This document shows, piece after piece, positions 1-6,513 of a DNA stretch of 20,127 nt. The stretch covers positions 1-20,127 of the forward strand of contig JAZNHG010000011.1 of NCBI GenBank assembly GCA_045576855.1, given 5' to 3'. The DNA comes from Colimorpha sp045576855. Lineage in GTDB: Bacteria > Bacteroidota > Bacteroidia > Bacteroidales > P3. The translations under genes were made by a program, and so were the position numbers. How positions within the stretch are numbered: position 1 is the stretch's first letter; every line of letters starts with the position of its first letter. The notes under the pieces are model-generated. The model did not search any database. It was not told where the DNA came from and saw only the letters and a program-made list of their open reading frames with translations.

Positions 1-90
1 ATTTCATATTCTGTAAATCAACTGACAGACTTTGCAGATACTGAAGATATTTTTGAACAAGAAAACGATAATGTATATGAACAGAGTTGA
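1..90 (+). CDS. C-terminal end of upstream defence-operon gene (probably Z1-domain protein), partial
   Basis: Frame 1 is open from the window edge to a TGA at 88-90 and gives 29 residues ending DIFEQENDNVYEQS. The base composition is AT-rich like the next two genes, and the end overlaps the DUF4420 start at 77 by 14 bases, as expected for a translationally coupled operon. In the restriction systems described with MORC-like ATPases, the gene just before DUF4420 and AIPR usually encodes a Z1-domain helicase/endonuclease-associated protein. The identity is inferred only from this gene order, because the remaining residues carry no diagnostic motif. Confidence 0.6.
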   Translation: MSYSVNQLTDFADTEDIFEQENDNVYEQS

Positions 91-1099
91 TACAATAAAG
101 GAAGTTTGGCAGAAACTCGAGAGTGAATGTACAGAGGGACTCGTCAAAAGAGCGCTTCGTATTCCTTCTTGTTTAAAAACTTTTTGTACATACAGTTTCC
201 CGGAGCAATACTGTGGGATAGCGTTTTCTTTTCATCAGGACATCAAACTTGATATCACTAGTTTCCATGATTTGTCCGAATTGAAAGTATCCTTATTCAA
301 TGATACATCTTTCCCTAAATCAAAAATACTTATTATACAGCTAAACAATAGAGAAAGCCGTGTCAATGACATTTTTGCAACCATCTGTGCAAATATTGTT
401 AACTCAATTATTGGGGCCGCATCCGAAAAAGAGGGTATGCGGATAGTAATCACTCAAATGAGAAAGTGGAAAGAACTGTTCTCTAGAAGAAAAGACCAAA
501 AGTTATCTGCGCAAGAACAGCAAGGTCTATTTGGTGAGTTATTCTTCCTCGGAAAACTTTTATTGACATCTATAGACAAGGTCACCACAAATGGCTTTTG
601 GGTTGGACCAGATCAAGCTCCAAAAGATTTCCAAAGTGACATGTGGGCAGTTGAGGTTAAGACGACATCTGCTAATATTCATTCCGGCATCTCAATCAAT
701 GGTGAACTACAATTGGACGAAACAGAAGTTGAACACTTATTTCTATTCAATCTGGTTGTTGAAGTATTACAGCAAGATGGACAAACACTACCAGAACTGA
801 TTGCAGCTATCCGTCAATTGTTGAAAGGTGATAGTAGAGCCACCAGTGTCTTTGAGAGCAAGTTAATTCTTGTTGGCTATTTCGATTTCGATAAAGAATT
901 CTATAATGATCGCCATTATCACATTCGGAAAGAACAATATTTTCAAATTAAGGACGAGTTCCCAAGAATCAAGAAAGATGATTTAAAGATAGGAGTATCT
1001 GAAGTGAAATATCGTATCTCATTAGACTTCTCTAGTGAGAACATGGTCATCGAAGAAAATGTCATTAATACAATTGAGACTTATGAAAGAAATAAATAA
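77..1099 (+). CDS. DUF4420 PD-(D/E)XK motif protein, putative restriction nuclease subunit
   Basis: This 340-residue protein resembles the DUF4420 / PD-(D/E)XK motif family, which occurs in restriction-like phage-defence operons with a DNA methyltransferase, a MORC-type ATPase, a Z1 protein and AIPR. The nuclease core is readable: EQQGLFGELFFLGKLL before the core, then a KDF segment with Asp184, and AVEVKTT with Glu193 and Lys195 as the likely metal-binding and catalytic residues. The role is inferred to be DNA cleavage within the complex. I chose the ATG at 77 (MNRVDTIKEVW), which lies inside the end of the preceding gene; an ATG at 71 and a TTG at 32 are also in frame. The 3' end overlaps the AIPR start by 17 bases, indicating coupled translation. 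AT-rich composition sets it apart from the genes after 3.6 kb. Confidence 0.85.
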   Translation: MNRVDTIKEVWQKLESECTEGLVKRALRIPSCLKTFCTYSFPEQYCGIAFSFHQDIKLDITSFHDLSELKVSLFNDTSFPKSKILIIQLNNRESRVNDIFATICANIVNSIIGAASEKEGMRIVITQMRKWKELFSRRKDQKLSAQEQQGLFGELFFLGKLLLTSIDKVTTNGFWVGPDQAPKDFQSDMWAVEVKTTSANIHSGISINGELQLDETEVEHLFLFNLVVEVLQQDGQTLPELIAAIRQLLKGDSRATSVFESKLILVGYFDFDKEFYNDRHYHIRKEQYFQIKDEFPRIKKDDLKIGVSEVKYRISLDFSSENMVIEENVINTIETYERNK

Positions 1100-3449
1100 A
1101 TTCTACAAATCCTTAATACAAGAGGTTTCCACCAGACAAATTGCAAATGAGGAGGGTGATAACCAAGAACAGACATTTACCCGTATGTGTCTGGAACTCT
1201 TAAGTGAAGCAGGTGAAACTGAGAATTCTGATGTTGCATTCTACGAAAGAGACTTGGGGACCAGAAACCAGCAGAAAATAAACGGTTATGCGATAGCTGA
1301 CAATTACGAAACTGTGGACTTATTCATTTCCATATATGAGGGAACTGATGAGCCTGTTACAATATTAAAGAGGGACATAGATAATGCTGCCACACGAATA
1401 ACCAATTATTTCAGGAATGCCATCTATTCTGATTTCGGAAACGAAATAGAAGAATCGTCTGCTATATTTGAATTTACGAACACTTTAGGGACATACAAGG
1501 AACTAAGGGATTCGCTCGTCAGAATAAATGCTTTCATTTTGACAAATGGTGTGTACAAAGGTGACATTCCTCAAAGCAAGGAAATAAGTGGTTATAAGAT
1601 TTATTACCGTATTGTTGATATTAACTATTTATACCAGATTTCCGAGCAGTCTCATGCCCCTATCATTATCAACTTTGAAGAGGAAGGGTGGAAGGTTCCT
1701 TGTCTGCATGCATCATCAAGTAACCCAGATTATGAGGCATACGTTTCTATACTTCCAGGGAAATGTTTATCGAGCTTGTATGAAAGATACGGAGGACGAC
1801 TTCTGGAGCAAAATGTTCGTTCCTTCTTGCAATTCTCAGGAAAGATTAATAAAGGCATTAGAGAAACGATAAAAGAACGACCTCACATGTTCTTGGCATA
1901 TAATAATGGTATCGCAGCTACTGCAGATGCAATGGAACTTGATGGCGATGGTAATATCCGGATTATATCCAACTTGCAAATCGTAAACGGTGGACAAACA
2001 ACAGCCTCTATCTATCACACCGAGAAGAAGGATAAGGCTGATATTTCGGACATATATGTACAAGTAAAATTCTCGATAGTAAAGAAGAAAGACGAATATG
2101 CCAATATCGTTTCAGATATCTCGAAATATGCAAACACCCAGAACAAGGTAAACAATGCAGACTTCTCTGCCAACAATCCGATACTTGTTGAGCTAGAGAA
2201 AGTTTCACGCTATGTGATGACTCCCGTTACACCAGAGCGTTCAATACAAACCTATTGGTTCTTTGAGCGTGCAAGGTCTCAATATAAGAACATTCGTCTA
2301 AAAGAGGGCTTCACCAAGTCAAGACAAAAGGCTTTCGACCTTAAATATCCCAAGAATCAAATGTTCACAAAAGTTGAATTGGCCAAGTACATCAACTGTT
2401 TTGAAGAGGTCTATGAGGGCAGTAAATTGGTAATTGGTCCACATATTGTAGTAAGAGGCTCTGAAAAGAACTATGCTCAGTTCGTTGCCAAGAACCTGCC
2501 TTCAAGTGCTAAGAAAATCAACAACATCTATTTTGAGGACACTATTGCAAAAGCGATTCTTTTCAAAGCAGCAGACGAACTTTATGGAACTAAGAGGAAA
2601 GGTAACAATATAGGCGAGCTGAAATCTGTGGTAGTTCCTTACACCATAGGTTTACTAAATCACATGGTTGCTGGAAGAATAAATTTGTATAAAATATGGA
2701 AGAACCAAAAGGTTTCAGAATCGTTGGCAAACATCCTCTATTCATTGATGTCGCAAGTCAATCCTTTTATCATAAACATTTCGCCATCCAACAATTATCT
2801 TGAATGGGCAAAGAAAGAGGAATGTTGGACTACTGTTAGAGACAATAAAGAATGGAAATGTGACTTGAAATCCATTGAAGATGACTTATTAGATCCGAAT
2901 ACAACCGTAACGAGAAATGTAACCGTCAATACAGATACCGATGACAAATATGAGCATGACCTAAAAATAGTAAAATCTATTCCATACAAATTATGGATAA
3001 GGTTTGCAGAATGGGGGGCTGAATCCAGAGAACTAAACTTGAACCTGCAGTCTAAGGCAAGGGAAATTGCTAATGATTTGAAGTATAATCATAAATTGAC
3101 ATCAGCAACAGTTTCTCGCGGAATGGCCATTTTCGACAAAGTATGTGAAGAGAATTACGAACTTTTAGAAGAGATTGACCGACTGAAAGAAGAAGAGCAA
3201 GAGGAAAAAGAACAAAAGGAAAAACAGCTCAATACTGTCAGAAACATTAATGTCAACGATGTTGATATAGACATTGAACTCATTAAAAGAATGGTTGAAT
3301 GGGACAGAAAAAATCGTGTTTTAGAAGGCTGGAAGTTCAAAGTCATGCAAGATGTCGCCATTGGTCTAAAGCCCTTAACAGAAAAACTAAAATGGGGATT
3401 TCGGCAAAATCTCAAGATTCTACTTACAATGGGATTCAATGAATTATAG
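1083..3449 (+). CDS. AIPR family protein (abortive infection phage resistance)
   Basis: This 788-residue protein has the AIPR signature in order: NVRSFLQ (244-250), a KINKGIRETI stretch, YNNGI (273-277) and IVNGGQTTAS around 300-309. AIPR proteins were first noted in an abortive-infection phage-resistance locus and recur as the last gene of Z1/DUF4420 restriction-type operons; the biochemical role is not settled. A charged, probably coiled-coil stretch lies near 690-715 (repeated E/K/Q), followed by a C-terminal segment ending LTMGFNEL. The start at 1083 (MKEINKFYKSL) is preferred over the in-frame ATG-less extension to 1035 because it overlaps the previous gene by only 17 bases and removes a non-family prefix. 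It is the last gene of the operon: beyond it are non-coding sequence and a hairpin. Confidence 0.9.
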   Translation: MKEINKFYKSLIQEVSTRQIANEEGDNQEQTFTRMCLELLSEAGETENSDVAFYERDLGTRNQQKINGYAIADNYETVDLFISIYEGTDEPVTILKRDIDNAATRITNYFRNAIYSDFGNEIEESSAIFEFTNTLGTYKELRDSLVRINAFILTNGVYKGDIPQSKEISGYKIYYRIVDINYLYQISEQSHAPIIINFEEEGWKVPCLHASSSNPDYEAYVSILPGKCLSSLYERYGGRLLEQNVRSFLQFSGKINKGIRETIKERPHMFLAYNNGIAATADAMELDGDGNIRIISNLQIVNGGQTTASIYHTEKKDKADISDIYVQVKFSIVKKKDEYANIVSDISKYANTQNKVNNADFSANNPILVELEKVSRYVMTPVTPERSIQTYWFFERARSQYKNIRLKEGFTKSRQKAFDLKYPKNQMFTKVELAKYINCFEEVYEGSKLVIGPHIVVRGSEKNYAQFVAKNLPSSAKKINNIYFEDTIAKAILFKAADELYGTKRKGNNIGELKSVVVPYTIGLLNHMVAGRINLYKIWKNQKVSESLANILYSLMSQVNPFIINISPSNNYLEWAKKEECWTTVRDNKEWKCDLKSIEDDLLDPNTTVTRNVTVNTDTDDKYEHDLKIVKSIPYKLWIRFAEWGAESRELNLNLQSKAREIANDLKYNHKLTSATVSRGMAIFDKVCEENYELLEEIDRLKEEEQEEKEQKEKQLNTVRNINVNDVDIDIELIKRMVEWDRKNRVLEGWKFKVMQDVAIGLKPLTEKLKWGFRQNLKILLTMGFNEL

Positions 3450-3500
3450 CTTATAAGCAATAACGGGGGCATATTTTTTTTACTGAATAACCATGAAATA

Positions 3501-3612
3501 GTTTTTAATTTGCCTGTAATTTGCTTTTGAATGGAATTTGGCAATGTAAATAAATAGAAAAAACAGACAGATAAAATCTTATCTTGTTTGTTTTAATTTG
3601 CTGGCAATTTGC
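3501..3612. repeat. Pair of 23-base direct repeats after the defence operon
   Basis: Two similar AT-rich segments, 3501-3523 (GTTTTTAATTTGCCTGTAAT and so on) and 3590-3612 (GTTTTAATTTGCTGGCAATT and so on), both end in AATTTGC and lie 89 bases apart. The second overlaps the right arm of the hairpin at 3560-3594. They sit where the AT-rich defence genes give way to GC-rich sequence. They could be a trace of integration or just duplicated terminator-like sequence; I see no integrase. Confidence 0.4.
3560..3594. terminator. Putative bidirectional terminator hairpin after AIPR
   Basis: Left arm 3560-3574 (AAAACAGACAGATAA) pairs with right arm 3579-3594 (TTATCTTGTTTGTTTT), with one bulged base and one G-T pair, around a 4-base loop AATC. 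The flanks are A-rich on the left and T-rich on the right, so it could stop transcription from both the AIPR gene (+) and the ATL-like gene (-). The stem is AT-rich, so its strength is uncertain. Confidence 0.45.
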
Positions 3613-3667
3613 TGACAGGTAAAAATAAGAACAATACCTGTAAGATAACTCCTAATATTACATCTTT

Positions 3668-3991
3668 TTAATCCTCTATTGCCCACAGATACACTTTCAG
3701 CGGGACCTTGCCGGAGGGGGTGAGGTGGATGCCTTCGGAGGTCAGGAGGGAGGCTTGGGCGGGGTAGTGCGGGGCAAGGCGGCCGGAGGCGTTGACGACG
3801 CGGTGGTAGGGGAGATCGGCATCGGGGGCCCCTCGCATAATGCGACCCACCAGGCGCGCATGATTGGGCCAGCCACACAAGGCGGCGATACGGCCATAGG
3901 TGAGCACTCGCCCGCACGGAATCTGGCGGACGATGTCGTAGACCTCGGCACGGAGGGTGGCCTCGCTCGGCTGCGCTGCAACGTTTATCAT
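3668..3991 (-). CDS. MGMT-fold alkyltransferase-like protein with active-site Cys replaced by Tyr
   Basis: This 107-residue protein has the C-terminal DNA-binding domain of O6-alkylguanine-DNA alkyltransferases: IPCGRVLTYGRIAALCGWP, NHARLVGR (helix-turn-helix with the arginine that flips the base) and the active-site region LPYHRVVNASGRLAP. The position that must be Cys for methyl transfer (PCHR) is Tyr62, codon TAC at 3808-3806. Alkyltransferase-like (ATL) proteins with Ala or Trp at this position bind O6-alkylguanine without repairing it and recruit nucleotide excision repair; Tyr would fit that or be simple inactivation. It matches the copy at 4836-5144 in 85 of 90 aligned residues. The ATG at 3991 is preferred; a GTG at 4039 is possible. 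I see no clear -7 box upstream. Confidence 0.85.
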   Translation of the reverse strand: MINVAAQPSEATLRAEVYDIVRQIPCGRVLTYGRIAALCGWPNHARLVGRIMRGAPDADLPYHRVVNASGRLAPHYPAQASLLTSEGIHLTPSGKVPLKVYLWAIED

Positions 3992-4040
3992 GAATGAATA
4001 ACGCAATGCGCTGCTAATTATTGTTTCCCCTTTTATCACA

Positions 4041-4220
4041 TTCTCCTGCTCGCGCTACGCGCTTGCGAAATCTCGTAAATCTTATAGATTATTCCGCCTG
4101 ACGGCGGGGGCGCAAGGCGAAACGATATATAAGATTTATAGATCTCTGCCCGCAGGGCTAGGCGATTAATTCTCCTGCTCGCACTCCGGGCATCGCGAAA
4201 TCCCGTGGATCTTGTGGATT
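4041..4220. repeat. Intergenic REP-like mosaic with two direct repeat copies
   Basis: Two similar segments of about 50 bases, 4041-4090 and 4170-4220, share TTCTCCTGCTCGC, GCGAAATC and an ATCTTRTRGATT end. Between and within them are small perfect hairpins: GCGC-TAC-GCGC near 4053, CCGCC-TGAC-GGCGG at 4094-4107, and GCCC-GCA-GGGC near 4150. The ATCTTATAGAT part also recurs inverted near 4125-4140 (ATAAGATTTATAG). There is no open reading frame. It is a typical palindromic intergenic repeat and lies just before the vsr promoter. Confidence 0.6.
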
Positions 4221-4233
4221 GACAGAAAAATTA

Positions 4234-4265
4234 TTTGGCCATTCCGGCGAAAAGTGTTACTTTTG
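4234..4265 (+). promoter_or_regulatory. Bacteroidetes-type promoter of vsr
   Basis: TTTG at 4234-4237 and TACTTTTG at 4258-4265 (TAnnTTTG) are separated by 20 bases, the usual -33/-7 layout of the primary sigma factor in Bacteroidetes. Transcription would begin about 20 bases before the vsr ATG at 4294. Confidence 0.65.
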
Positions 4266-4293
4266 CACTCAAAATAACGATACCGCAACAGTA

Positions 4294-4839
4294 ATGACCG
4301 ACACCATGACACCCGAGCAGCGGCACCGCTGCATGTCGCACATCAAAGGCAAGGGCACCAAGCCGGAACTGCTAGTGCGGCAATGGCTGTGGAGCCACGG
4401 GTATCGGTATAGATTAAACGTCAAGTCGGTTCCGGGGAAGCCGGACATCGTGCTGCGGCCCTACCGCACGGCGATATTCGTCAACGGATGCTTCTGGCAC
4501 GGACACGGTGTGCGGCCTCCGGCCGCACAAATTGAAAATTCAAAATTGAAAATTGAAAGCTCCCCCTGCTGCAAGATTCCGCAGACCAACCGCAGTTTCT
4601 GGGTGGAGAAGATACGCCGCAACCAGGAGCGCGACCAGCGCAACTACGCCCTGCTGCAGGACAACGGCTGGCAGGTGATTGTGATATGGGAGTGCCAACT
4701 GAAGCCCGATAAGCTGGAGCACACCATGCGCGAGGTGGAACTGATGTTGAACAACAAGCTGCTGTCTATATACAAGCACCATCCTATTCCTTACCCCATC
4801 GAGGAGGACGACCAATTGCCTATGGCCGCCGAGGATTAA
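4294..4839 (+). CDS. vsr: Very short patch repair endonuclease Vsr with an internal repeat-encoded insertion
   Basis: This 181-residue Vsr nicks next to T in T:G mismatches made by deamination of 5-methylcytosine, starting very short patch repair. The order TPEQRHRCM, KGTKPELLVRQWL, PGKPDIV (catalytic Asp51), FVNGCFWHGH (Cys66, His69, His71), FWVEKIRRNQERD and VIWECQL (Cys134) matches the family, and Asp51, Cys66, His69 and His71 keep the E. coli numbering. Between His71 and the next zinc-ligand Cys (Cys92 or 93; Cys73 in E. coli) about 19 extra residues are encoded by a hairpin plus four 7-base AAATTSA units. The start at 4294 follows a good promoter; an upstream TTG at 4219 would lie before that promoter. 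The gene ends in a 4-base convergent overlap with the MGMT gene. A 5-methylcytosine methyltransferase partner would be expected, perhaps in the defence operon to the left. Confidence 0.92.
   Translation: MTDTMTPEQRHRCMSHIKGKGTKPELLVRQWLWSHGYRYRLNVKSVPGKPDIVLRPYRTAIFVNGCFWHGHGVRPPAAQIENSKLKIESSPCCKIPQTNRSFWVEKIRRNQERDQRNYALLQDNGWQVIVIWECQLKPDKLEHTMREVELMLNNKLLSIYKHHPIPYPIEEDDQLPMAAED
4509..4566 (+). repeat. In-frame repeat insertion inside vsr
   Basis: The insertion is a perfect hairpin (arms 4509-4517 TGTGCGGCC and 4521-4529 GGCCGCACA) followed by four 7-base units at 4529-4556 (AAATTGA, AAATTCA, AAATTGA, AAATTGA). It accounts for residues 73-91 (19 codons), which Vsr proteins lack. Only the second unit has its last three bases in frame, and that unit reads TCA rather than TGA, so no stop arises. 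Confidence 0.75.
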
Positions 4840-5144
4840 AGATTCCACAGGTACTCTTTCAGCGGGACCTTGCCGGATAGGGTGAGGTGGATGCCTTCGG
4901 AGGTTAGGAGGGAGGCTTGGGCGGGGTAGTGCGGGGCGAGGCGGCCGGAGGCGTTGACGACGCGGTGGCAGGGGAGAGTGGCGTCGGGGGCTCCACGCAT
5001 GATGCGGCCCACCAGGCGCGCATGATTGGGCCAGCCGCACAGGGCGGCGATACGGCCATAGGTGAGCACCCGTCCGCGCGGTATCTGGCGGACGATGTCG
5101 TAGACCTCCGCACGGAGGGCCTCTTCTGTAGGTTGCATTCTCAT
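4836..5144 (-). CDS. MGMT family alkylguanine-DNA alkyltransferase-like protein, Cys intact
   Basis: This 102-residue single-domain member of the methylguanine-DNA methyltransferase family has IPRGRVLTYGRIAALCGWP, the recognition segment NHARLVGRIMRG and the active-site motif LPCHRVVN with Cys59 (codon TGC at 4970-4968), so it could accept an alkyl group. It lacks the N-terminal domain of Ada/Ogt, like many short MGMT-family proteins. It is a near duplicate of the gene at 3668-3991, in the same orientation; the five differences in the 90-residue core include Cys to Tyr at the active site. The ATG at 5144 (MRMQPTEEALR) is chosen; 5138 is equally possible. Its stop overlaps that of vsr by 4 bases, tail to tail. 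Confidence 0.87.
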   Translation of the reverse strand: MRMQPTEEALRAEVYDIVRQIPRGRVLTYGRIAALCGWPNHARLVGRIMRGAPDATLPCHRVVNASGRLAPHYPAQASLLTSEGIHLTLSGKVPLKEYLWNL

Positions 5145-5230
5145 ACCAACAAGAACGCCATCCACGCCATAATATTGTCACGGCGCGTCGGGCGAAAAAA
5201 GTTTTTCCCTTCTATGTCAAATAAAATGTG

Positions 5231-5238
5231 TATTTTTG
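5231..5238 (+). promoter_or_regulatory. -7 box of the aldo/keto reductase gene
   Basis: TATTTTTG fits TAnnTTTG and is followed by GCACTCC, as at the vsr promoter. The -33 element is weak: only a T-run near 5202-5206 lies at about the right distance. The coding start is 23 bases downstream, at 5262. Confidence 0.55.
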
Positions 5239-5261
5239 CACTCCAATTTATAAACAGAAAG

Positions 5262-6503
5262 ATGAAGAAAATCTACACCTTTATGATGGCCGCCCTGTGT
5301 CTGATGGCCATCGGATGCAAGCAGAAAACGACCGAGAAAACCACCGATATGCAGTATCGTCCGCTGGGTGCCACCGGGCTGGAAGTGAGCGAGATCAGCA
5401 TTGGCTGCGGCGGTTTCGAGAAACTGGACAGCGCCGCCTCGCTGGAACTGATGACTATGGCGCTGGACAGCGGCATGAACTACATCGACATCTACGATGC
5501 CAGCCCCAAGACGCGCTCCAATATCGGCTATGCCCTCCAGGGACGCCGCGACGAGATGATCATCCAGGGCCATATCGGCACCATCTACAAGGACGGTCAG
5601 CACACCCGCACGCGCGACGTGGAGGAGTGCCGCGCCGGCTTCGAGGACCTCCTCGACCGTCTGCACACCGACCACATCGAGGTGGGCATGATCCACATCA
5701 CCGACAGCCACGAGGAGTGGGAGGAGATACAAAACTCGCCCTTCCTCGACTACGTCTTCCAACTGAAGAAAGAGGGCAAGATTAAGCATATCGGCCTCAG
5801 CAGCCACAATGCCGAGGTGGCCTTGCGCGCCGCCAAGAGCGGCTGGGTGGAGGTCATCATGTTCTCGCTCAACCCCGCCTTCGACCGCATGCGCGGCGGC
5901 ACTATTCCGTGGGAGAAGGGCGCCTTCGACAACCTGCAGCAGGGCATCGACCCCGTGCGCGTGGAGTTCTACGACTACTGCGCCACGCACCAGATTGGCG
6001 TCACGGTGATGAAGACCTTCGGCGGTGGCGGCAAGCTGCTTGACGAGAAGACTTCACAGCTCGGCGTGGCCTACACCCCCGAACAGTGCATCGCCTACTG
6101 CCTGGCCAAACCCTGCATCAGCACCTGCATCCTCGGCGTGGACAACCTCGACGAGCTGAAGCGCGACCTGCGCTGGATGCACGCCACCGACGCCGAAAAG
6201 GACTATGCCAATGTTGAAAGCCAAAATTCGAAATTCGAAATTCAGAATTCAAAATTGAGTGGCGACTGCACCTACTGCAACCACTGCTCGCCCTGCACCC
6301 AGGGCATCCCCATTGCCCGTGTCAACGAGTTGCTCGACAAGGCCGAGTTGAGCGGCCTGACGGATGACCTGCAGGCACAATACGACGCCCTGGCCAAGCA
6401 CGGCGGCGACTGCACCCACTGCGGCGCCTGCCTCAGCCGCTGCCCCTTCGGCGTCGACATCCCCGCCCGCATGGACGCCGCCAAAGCGATGTTCGGGAAA
6501 TAG
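5262..6503 (+). CDS. Lipoprotein aldo/keto reductase-family oxidoreductase with two C-terminal [4Fe-4S] motifs
   Basis: This 413-residue protein starts with a signal peptide (MKKIYTFMMAALCLMAIGC) whose AIGC ending makes Cys19 a likely lipidated residue, so it is probably membrane-anchored outside the cytoplasm. The TIM-barrel part (MQYRPLGATGLEVSEISIGCGGF ... IGLSSHNAEVAL ... GVTVMKTFGGGGKLLD) is of the aldo/keto reductase family, but the usual D-x4-Y and TK tetrad positions are replaced (IDIYDASPKTRSNIG, IIQGHI), as in a gut-bacterial subgroup. Two ferredoxin-like motifs follow: C336-C339-C342-C345 and C384-C387-C390-C394-P. Between barrel and ferredoxin domain, residues 318-333 come from a 7-base repeat. 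Substrate and electron partner are unknown. The start codon follows the -7 box at 5231, and the longer in-frame extension to 4917 lies antisense to MGMT. Confidence 0.85.
   Translation: MKKIYTFMMAALCLMAIGCKQKTTEKTTDMQYRPLGATGLEVSEISIGCGGFEKLDSAASLELMTMALDSGMNYIDIYDASPKTRSNIGYALQGRRDEMIIQGHIGTIYKDGQHTRTRDVEECRAGFEDLLDRLHTDHIEVGMIHITDSHEEWEEIQNSPFLDYVFQLKKEGKIKHIGLSSHNAEVALRAAKSGWVEVIMFSLNPAFDRMRGGTIPWEKGAFDNLQQGIDPVRVEFYDYCATHQIGVTVMKTFGGGGKLLDEKTSQLGVAYTPEQCIAYCLAKPCISTCILGVDNLDELKRDLRWMHATDAEKDYANVESQNSKFEIQNSKLSGDCTYCNHCSPCTQGIPIARVNELLDKAELSGLTDDLQAQYDALAKHGGDCTHCGACLSRCPFGVDIPARMDAAKAMFGK
6223..6258 (+). repeat. In-frame AAATTSA heptamer array inside the aldo/keto reductase gene
   Basis: Five 7-base units follow one another at 6224-6258: AAATTCG, AAATTCG, AAATTCA, GAATTCA, AAATTGA. 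They encode about 12 residues rich in N, S, K and F just before the first [4Fe-4S] motif. The two units whose last three bases are in frame read TCG and TCA; the only TGA is out of frame. Confidence 0.75.
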
Positions 6504-6513
6504 TGGGTTTAGT

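Noticed and set aside
1035..1082. 16-residue N-terminal extension of the AIPR protein
   Set aside because: It overlaps the DUF4420 coding region further without family support; the ATG at 1083 gives a typical short overlap.
4219..4293. N-terminal extension of Vsr from a TTG at 4219
   Set aside because: The extension has no family counterpart and contains the promoter at 4234-4265; the ATG at 4294 keeps E. coli residue numbering.
4917..5261. Long N-terminal extension of the aldo/keto reductase frame
   Set aside because: It lies antisense to the MGMT gene and upstream of the -7 box; the ATG at 5262 begins a proper lipoprotein signal.
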